The position numbers and the translations under genes are program-made. From an uncultured Eubacteriales bacterium (GTDB taxonomy: Bacteria > Bacillota > Clostridia > Oscillospirales > Oscillospiraceae): 16,792 bases of DNA. The stretch spans positions 1-16,792 of the forward strand of contig URPD01000044.1 in NCBI GenBank assembly GCA_900549645.1, read 5' to 3'. This document shows positions 12,605-16,792 of the stretch, in pieces (the first letter of the stretch is position 1; each line of letters opens with the position of its first letter). Below the pieces are notes generated by a model, which was given only the letters and a program-made list of their open reading frames with translations, was not told where the DNA came from and searched no databases.

Positions 12605-14946
12605 TTTTTCTCCTCCGCCTTCTTCAACCGCAGTGAATTCATCAGCACCGCGATGGACGACAGGCTCATCGCCGCCGCGGCCATCGAGGGATTGACGACG
12701 CCGAAGGCCGCCGCCCCGACCGACAGGACGTTATACAGCAGCGCCCACGCGAGGTTCAGCCTTATCGCGCCCATCGTCGCGCGCGAGACCGCCAGCGCGT
12801 CCGGCACGGCGCTCAGTCTGACGCCGAGCAGCGTTATGTCGGACGACTCGATTGCGACGTCCGTCCCGCCGCCCATGGCTATCGCCGTGTCCGCCGCGGC
12901 GAGGGCGGGCGCGTCGTTTATACCGTCGCCGACCATGGCGAGCTTCAGGCCGCGCGACTGCAATTCGCGCACTTTTTCGGCCTTATTCTCCGGCAGAACG
13001 CCGCTGAGGACGTGTTCTATGCCACATTCCGCGGCGACAGCCTGCGCCGTGCGCTCGTTGTCGCCGGTTATAAGCCACAGCTCGACGCCAAGCTTTTTCA
13101 GCCGCCGCACTGTCTCCGCCGCGTCCGGGCGGAGCCTGTCGGCCACGCCGATGACGCCCAGCAGCTTCCCGCCGCGGGCGACGCAGACCTCGGTTTTCGC
13201 CTGATTACGGACGTCGGGCAGCGCGGCAAGCGGCGATATATCCACGCCCAACCGCGCCATCAGCTCACGGCTCCCCGCCGCAAGCGTTTCGCCGCCTGTT
13301 TTCCCGGTCACACCGAGGCCGGGCAGATTCTCAAAATCCGTCAATTCTGGCGGCAGCATCCCCGCGCAGCCGAACGCCGCGCCGCGGCACACCGCCTGCG
13401 CCACCGGGTGCTCCGACAGCCGCTCGACCGCCGCCGCGCACACCGCCAGCTCCTGCGGTGAAGTCACGCCGCAGGGCAGCAGCTCCGTGACCTCCGGCTG
13501 CCCCCATGTGAGGGTGCCGGTCTTGTCGAACACCACCGCGCCCGTGCGCCAGCAGTTTTCTATCGCAGCGCCGTTCCGGAACAGGACGCCAAGCTCCGCC
13601 GCGCGGCCGGTGCCGACCATGATGGCCGTCGGCGTGGCGAGGCCGAGCGCGCAGGGGCAGGCGATGACCAGCATACTGCACAGGCAGTTTATCGCCCTGT
13701 CCCAGTCGCCGGGCGCGAGCGCGAAAAACCACAGGCAGAACACCCCCGCCGCCAGCGCGATCATCCCCGGCACGAACACCGCCGCGATTTTATCCGCCAG
13801 CCGCTGCACGGGCGCTTTTGAGCTTTGCGCGCGCTGCACAAGCTCGATTATCTGCTGCAGAACGGAGTCCTTGCCAAGCCGCGTCGCCGCGAGCTTCACA
13901 CTGCCGGAGCGGTTGAGCGTGCCGCCAAGCAGCTCGTCGCCCTCGGATTTATCGACCGGCAGACTCTCCCCGGTCAGCAGCGACTCGTCGACCGCACAGC
14001 GCCCCTCGATTATCACGCCGTCCACGGGGATGCGCTCCCCCGGCCGGATGATGACGACGTCGTGCTCCTCGATTTCCTCGATGCTCAACTCCTTCTCCTC
14101 GCCGCCGCGCTGCACAAGCGCGGTTTTCGGCCGGAGCCGCATAAGGCGGCGTATCGCCTGCGAGCTTTCGCCCATGGCGAGCTGCTCAAGGTAGCGCCCG
14201 AACAGCAGCAGCGCGATTAGTACGCCGTCGGAGAGGAAGTACAGCATCTTCCCGACAGGAACGGTGAAGCCGACGTAGCTGCTATACAGGTAAATTATCG
14301 TCGTTGACAGCGCGACAAGAACGTCCATGTTCATCGTCCCATTGCGCAGGCCGCGCCAAGCTCCGCGGTAAAAATACATGCCCGGCCAGAACTGGATCAC
14401 CGTTGCGATCACGAACTGGACGAGGTAGTGCATCTCCCAGACGAGCGGCACGCTCAGAAGCGTCGCGGCGGCGATGAGCCTCAGCAGCAAGAGCCGCTTT
14501 CTGACCTCCGACTCCTCCTCACCGCTCGTCATCTCGCCCTGCTCCGCCCACACGCCAACCTCGCGCAACGCCGCCAGCAGACGGCGGCTGTCCGGATTCA
14601 CGGGCCAGACGCGGACGAGGATGCCGCCGGTCTCGGCGTTCTGCTCCGCGCTTTGCACCTCCTCCAAGGCGCGCAGTGCGGCGATGGCGCGGCTCATCGT
14701 CTCCGCGTCGAGCGCGGGGCATTTCAGCTCCACGCTGTCCGCCGGGACTCCGAAGCCCGCCTTTTTCACCGCGGCGGCAATCGACGCGATGCTTGCCGCG
14801 CCCTCGTCATAGCTTATGAGCGCGCGGCCGGACGCATAGTTCACCGCCGCGTCGCGTATGCCGTTCACGGCGCTGATTGCGCGGTTCAGCCGCTCGACGC
14901 AGGCCGCGCAGTCGATATCGCTGATTTTCAGGGAAATTTCTTTCAT
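12601..14946 (-). CDS. copA: Copper-transporting P1B-type ATPase
   Basis: Inner-membrane ATPase that exports Cu(I). 781 aa. N-terminal HMA1 carries the metal site C13-A-A-C16. A second HMA-like repeat (about 73-133) has Cys76 but no CxxC, so it is probably non-binding. Catalytic hallmarks: TGES (325-328), membrane CPC (430-432), phosphorylated Asp474 in DKTGT, the His-Pro pair at 513-514, and GDGIND (673-678). The YN (738-739) and MSLSS (760-764) elements in the last helices fit the Cu(I) subgroup. ATG 14946 is chosen because AAGGTG lies six bases upstream; a TTG 18 bp earlier has a poorer site. The stop overlaps the SafE-like gene, and the gene upstream is 66 bp away in the same direction. 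Confidence 0.95.
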   Translation of the reverse strand: MKEISLKISDIDCAACVERLNRAISAVNGIRDAAVNYASGRALISYDEGAASIASIAAAVKKAGFGVPADSVELKCPALDAETMSRAIAALRALEEVQSAEQNAETGGILVRVWPVNPDSRRLLAALREVGVWAEQGEMTSGEEESEVRKRLLLLRLIAAATLLSVPLVWEMHYLVQFVIATVIQFWPGMYFYRGAWRGLRNGTMNMDVLVALSTTIIYLYSSYVGFTVPVGKMLYFLSDGVLIALLLFGRYLEQLAMGESSQAIRRLMRLRPKTALVQRGGEEKELSIEEIEEHDVVIIRPGERIPVDGVIIEGRCAVDESLLTGESLPVDKSEGDELLGGTLNRSGSVKLAATRLGKDSVLQQIIELVQRAQSSKAPVQRLADKIAAVFVPGMIALAAGVFCLWFFALAPGDWDRAINCLCSMLVIACPCALGLATPTAIMVGTGRAAELGVLFRNGAAIENCWRTGAVVFDKTGTLTWGQPEVTELLPCGVTSPQELAVCAAAVERLSEHPVAQAVCRGAAFGCAGMLPPELTDFENLPGLGVTGKTGGETLAAGSRELMARLGVDISPLAALPDVRNQAKTEVCVARGGKLLGVIGVADRLRPDAAETVRRLKKLGVELWLITGDNERTAQAVAAECGIEHVLSGVLPENKAEKVRELQSRGLKLAMVGDGINDAPALAAADTAIAMGGGTDVAIESSDITLLGVRLSAVPDALAVSRATMGAIRLNLAWALLYNVLSVGAAAFGVVNPSMAAAAMSLSSIAVLMNSLRLKKAEEKK

Positions 14947-14971
14947 TGCGGACACCTTGCTCAATACGTCC

Positions 14972-14998
14972 GATACGGGAGACGCTGTCCCCCGTATC
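14972..14998. promoter_or_regulatory. 27-bp palindrome upstream of copA
   Basis: GATACGGG (14972-14979) pairs with CCCGTATC (14991-14998), and an inner GAC (14981-14983) with GTC (14987-14989). It lies 25 bp before the copA start, after the upstream gene's stop. No T-tract follows on the - strand. It could be an operator or an mRNA hairpin between the two genes. It is only loosely like CsoR boxes (ATAC...GTAT ends) and has no CopY TACAnnTGTA motif. Confidence 0.4.
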
Positions 14999-15012
14999 AG
15001 TTGATATAATTC

Positions 15013-15552
15013 TTATTTTGCCGCGTTTTCGGCCTCAACGGCCTTTTTGATCTCGAAAAACTTCTTGAGAGAGATGACGGAGCAGGGCAGGCAGAACACC
15101 GGCACGTGGAAGAGCAGGATCCAGCTGAGGGTATCGACGCCCTGATAGAATTGCATGCCGTTGCCCGCGTCGTACCAGACGCCCTCGATAAGCTCAAAAT
15201 ATGTAAAGTTCCAGATGCCCCAGTTCAGGCCGCTGGAGGAGCCGAAGCAGTGCAGCACAACGAACGAGAGCGAGGTGACGATGCCGCCTAGCGCGCTGAC
15301 GAGCGTCGCGGACATGCGGCGGCTCTTGGCCAGAAAGAGGGACACGACGGGCAGCACGTAGACGATGAGGTTCAGCGCCCAGAGCGACAGCGGGATGGTG
15401 TAGCCCCAGTTGACGGCCTGACGGATATGGTCGCCGTCGTGGATGAGCACCGACACGAGCATGATTACCGCGCAGATGACCATTGTCTTGGTGGTTTTCG
15501 CGTCAAGCTTCGTGTCCAGCAGGCGGACGGTATTTTTCTCCTTGGATGACAT
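15013..15552 (-). CDS. Small membrane protein with HDGDH motif, function unknown
   Basis: 179 aa with about four hydrophobic helices. Likely ligands cluster near membrane segments: His38-Asp39-Gly-Asp41-His42 in or after the first helix (SVLIHDGDHIRQA), His101 (VVLHCFG), His149 (LLFHVP) and a C154-L-P-C157 pair. These could bind a metal or haem, but I recognise no family. The start ATG 15552 follows GGGGAGG (nine-base spacing); a 20-codon upstream extension would begin in the operator and is rejected. It precedes copA in the same direction with a 66-bp gap, so it is probably the first gene of the copper operon, under the operator at 15572-15605. Confidence 0.8.
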   Translation of the reverse strand: MSSKEKNTVRLLDTKLDAKTTKTMVICAVIMLVSVLIHDGDHIRQAVNWGYTIPLSLWALNLIVYVLPVVSLFLAKSRRMSATLVSALGGIVTSLSFVVLHCFGSSSGLNWGIWNFTYFELIEGVWYDAGNGMQFYQGVDTLSWILLFHVPVFCLPCSVISLKKFFEIKKAVEAENAAK

Positions 15553-15571
15553 TTCAATATCCTCCCCAGAA

Positions 15572-15605
15572 TTTTTATTATTGACCGTTTGGTCAATAAT
15601 AAAAA
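15572..15605 (-). promoter_or_regulatory. Operator 1: 15-bp perfect palindrome with TetR/RutR-like core
   Basis: Exact 15-bp arms (15572-15586 and 15591-15605) surround GTTT; the core reads TTGACCGTTTGGTCAA (15581-15596). The known RutR (TetR family) consensus is TTGACCAnnTGGTCAA, so this looks like a TetR-family site. It covers the -10 and start region of the - strand promoter, as expected for repression. Confidence 0.75.
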
Positions 15606-15631
15606 ATAGCACATTCTTCCGGCATTGTCAA
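15603..15631 (-). promoter_or_regulatory. Promoter of the HDGDH-copA-safE operon
   Basis: On the - strand, -35 TTGACA (+ strand 15626-15631) and -10 TATTTT (15603-15608) with a 17-bp spacer. The -10 overlaps operator 1. Confidence 0.75.
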
Positions 15632-15635
15632 TAAC

Positions 15636-15664
15636 TTGACTTTCGTTTTTATGGGTGGTAATAT
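15636..15664 (+). promoter_or_regulatory. Divergent promoter of the MBL-fold hydrolase
   Basis: -35 TTGACT (15636-15641), a 17-bp spacer and -10 TAATAT (15659-15664). Its -35 lies only four bases from the -35 of the opposing promoter, so the two probably influence each other. GTCAA-taac-TTGAC across the two boxes is itself a small palindrome. Confidence 0.7.
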
Positions 15665-15670
15665 GTTTTT

Positions 15671-15686
15671 ATAACCACACGGTCAA
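15671..15686 (+). promoter_or_regulatory. Operator 2: second TetR-like site
   Basis: ATAACCACACGGTCAA matches the reverse complement of operator 1's core (TTGACCAAACGGTCAA) at 13 of 16 positions, with one perfect half-site (CGGTCAA). It sits just after the -10 of the + strand promoter, near its start site, mirroring operator 1 on the other side. Confidence 0.6.
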
Positions 15687-15707
15687 CAAAAATCAGGCGG
15701 TGATATT

Positions 15708-16562
15708 TTGAGCGAAGAGAAGCATATACGGATCTATCCCCTGCGCTGCGGCAGCATCCGCGTGTCGCCGAAGATGGCCTACGGCGGCGAGCTTGGGCTG
15801 CGCGGTGCGGCGGAAATGGCGCTCTGTCCGGACAGGGCGCGCGTCGAACTGCCCGTGTTCGCGTTTCTGATAGAGCATCCGCGGGGGCGGCTGCTGTTCG
15901 ACTGCGGCTGGTGCCGCGAGATAAGCCCGGACGGGCGCTATGACGTGAAGGCCGTGCGCCGCATATTGCCGGAGCGGCTGGCCGCGCTCTACCACCCGAC
16001 GCTACTGAAGGGCGAGGCAATCGACGAGCGCTTGGCGGCGCTTGGGCTGCAGGCGGAGGATATCGACTGTGTGCTCATAAGTCATCTCGACCCGGATCAT
16101 GTCAGCGGCATCCGCCATCTCACAGGCGCAAAGCGCTTTCTCATGGCCGAGGAAGAGCGGTTCTGGAGCTGCCGCACGGTCTACGCCATGCGCGAGCCGA
16201 AGGAGCTGTGGCGCGACAGGCCGATCGACGTGTTCTGGTACAAGGGTACGCCCATCGGGCCGAACCGCTGGTCGTGCGATCTGTTCGGCGACGGCAGTGT
16301 GCAGCTCATAAACGTCCCCGGCCACACGGACGGGCAATTCGCCGCCAAGATTCAGAACGGGAGCCGCTTTGCGCTGCTGACCGCCGATGCGGCATATTCG
16401 CCGCGCTCGTGGGAGGAAATGATTGTGCCGGGCTTCGGGTTCAACCGGCTGGCGCAGCGGAAGTCGCTGGAGTGGATACACGCCGAAGCCGCGTCGCCCG
16501 GCTGCGCCGCCGTGCTTGCGAGCCATGACCCTGGCATCAGCGGGGATGTTATTGTGTTGTGA
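15708..16562 (+). CDS. MBL-fold metallohydrolase (lactonase-like)
   Basis: 284-aa soluble metallo-beta-lactamase-fold hydrolase, closest in layout to N-acyl-homoserine-lactonase-like members. Metal-binding elements: H126-L-D128-P-D130-H131 (ISHLDPDHVSG), His206 (VPGHTDGQ), Asp227 (LTADAAYSP) and the terminal His273 (ASHDPG). The second His of the usual HxHxDH is Asp128 here. Start is TTG 15708, with AGGCGG seven to eight bases upstream; no ATG is near. Divergent from the copper operon and apparently under a matching operator, so probably induced by the same signal. The substrate is unknown. Confidence 0.88.
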   Translation: MSEEKHIRIYPLRCGSIRVSPKMAYGGELGLRGAAEMALCPDRARVELPVFAFLIEHPRGRLLFDCGWCREISPDGRYDVKAVRRILPERLAALYHPTLLKGEAIDERLAALGLQAEDIDCVLISHLDPDHVSGIRHLTGAKRFLMAEEERFWSCRTVYAMREPKELWRDRPIDVFWYKGTPIGPNRWSCDLFGDGSVQLINVPGHTDGQFAAKIQNGSRFALLTADAAYSPRSWEEMIVPGFGFNRLAQRKSLEWIHAEAASPGCAAVLASHDPGISGDVIVL

Positions 16563-16576
16563 AATGAATGCAGAAA

Positions 16577-16600
16577 CGGGACGGCACAGCGGCCGTCCCG
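16577..16600 (+). terminator. GC-rich hairpin after the hydrolase, copy 2 of the short repeat
   Basis: CGGGACGGC (16577-16585) and GCCGTCCCG (16592-16600) form a perfect 9-bp stem, 14 bp after the stop codon, followed by TAAATTTTG. It shares 18 identical bases with 6404-6421. It may act as a terminator, but the T-tract is poor. Confidence 0.5.
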
Positions 16601-16651
16601 TAAATTTTGCGCCTTGCATTAACGTACAAATCGACGCATCAATCCAAAACT

Positions 16652-16761
16652 CACCTGTCATTCCGAGGAGCGAAGCGACGTGGGAATCCGTTCTCTTTGT
16701 GACAGTAGCATTTTTTGTGCTGTGTAACGGGGATACGGATTCCCACGACCCGCCTGAGGTG
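16652..16761. repeat. About 110-bp palindromic intergenic element
   Basis: CGTGGGAATCCGT (16679-16691) and ACGGATTCCCACG (16735-16747) are exact 13-bp inverted repeats. Outer CACCT (16652-16656) and AGGTG (16757-16761) may close a longer palindrome. The string TCATTCCGAGGAGCGAAGCG resembles dispersed intergenic repeats of many Clostridia. No gene is present in 16563-16792. Confidence 0.55.
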
Positions 16762-16775
16762 TAAGTTCGCATTAG

Positions 16776-16792
16776 CCAAATCAAAGATTTGG
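16776..16792. repeat. Palindrome at the window edge
   Basis: CCAAATC-aaa-GATTTGG is a perfect 7-bp inverted repeat ending at the last base. It may be part of a longer structure continuing outside the window. Confidence 0.4.

Noticed and set aside
14947..14964. TTG 14964 as the copA start
   Set aside because: Poor ribosome site; ATG 14946 has AAGGTG at good spacing and the HMA domain begins right after it.
1..16792. CRISPR arrays, tRNA or rRNA genes, transposases or phage genes
   Set aside because: No regularly spaced repeats, cloverleaf with CCA end, rRNA motifs or transposase/integrase motifs were found on either strand.

Overview
The window looks like chromosome from a high-GC anaerobic Firmicute, most likely a gut Clostridia member near Oscillospiraceae. 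This is inferred from strong AGGAGG-type ribosome binding sites, sigma-A-like TTGACA/TATAAT promoters, a glycine riboswitch, an ECF-type substrate-binding subunit, FeoA/FeoB iron uptake, a flavodoxin-ferredoxin protein of the EFR1 kind, and no respiratory genes. Species cannot be named from the sequence. No tRNA, rRNA, CRISPR array, transposase or phage gene was seen.

Layout. Positions 1-6320 are all on the + strand: the 3' part of an RluA-type pseudouridine synthase (1-939), an ABC-F ATPase with two complementary half-degenerate domains (978-2585), and a small SecB-like protein (2600-2968). Next come a strong promoter embedded in a 12-bp inverted repeat, a glycine riboswitch with a terminator, and the sodium:alanine/glycine symporter it should control (3317-4708). 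A 273-bp non-coding element bracketed by two near-identical GAAA-loop hairpins follows (4721-4993), then a cyclodeaminase/cyclohydrolase-family protein (5013-5636) and an ECF S component (5721-6320). The - strand pair feoA-feoB (8832-6476) handles ferrous iron uptake. It faces a + strand cluster of a TetR regulator, a VOC protein and an EFR1-like flavodoxin/ferredoxin gene interrupted by an in-frame TGA (9959-10711).

Positions 10665-11074 carry no convincing gene but hold a 112-bp imperfect inverted repeat and a 64-nt hairpin that looks like structured RNA. A four-helix membrane protein follows (11075-11518), ending at a bidirectional terminator. The - strand block 15552-11639 looks like one operon: a small His-rich membrane protein, the copper ATPase copA, and an HMA-SafE fusion whose start overlaps the copA stop. 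It is divergent from a metallo-beta-lactamase-fold hydrolase (15708-16562). The 155-bp gap between them holds two back-to-back promoters, each with a TetR/RutR-like operator near its start site. The last 230 bp contain three palindromic repeats and no gene.

The observations most worth a second look are the divergent operator pair controlling the copper block, the TGA in the otherwise intact EFR1 gene, the single-active-site ABC-F protein, and the unexplained structured non-coding elements.
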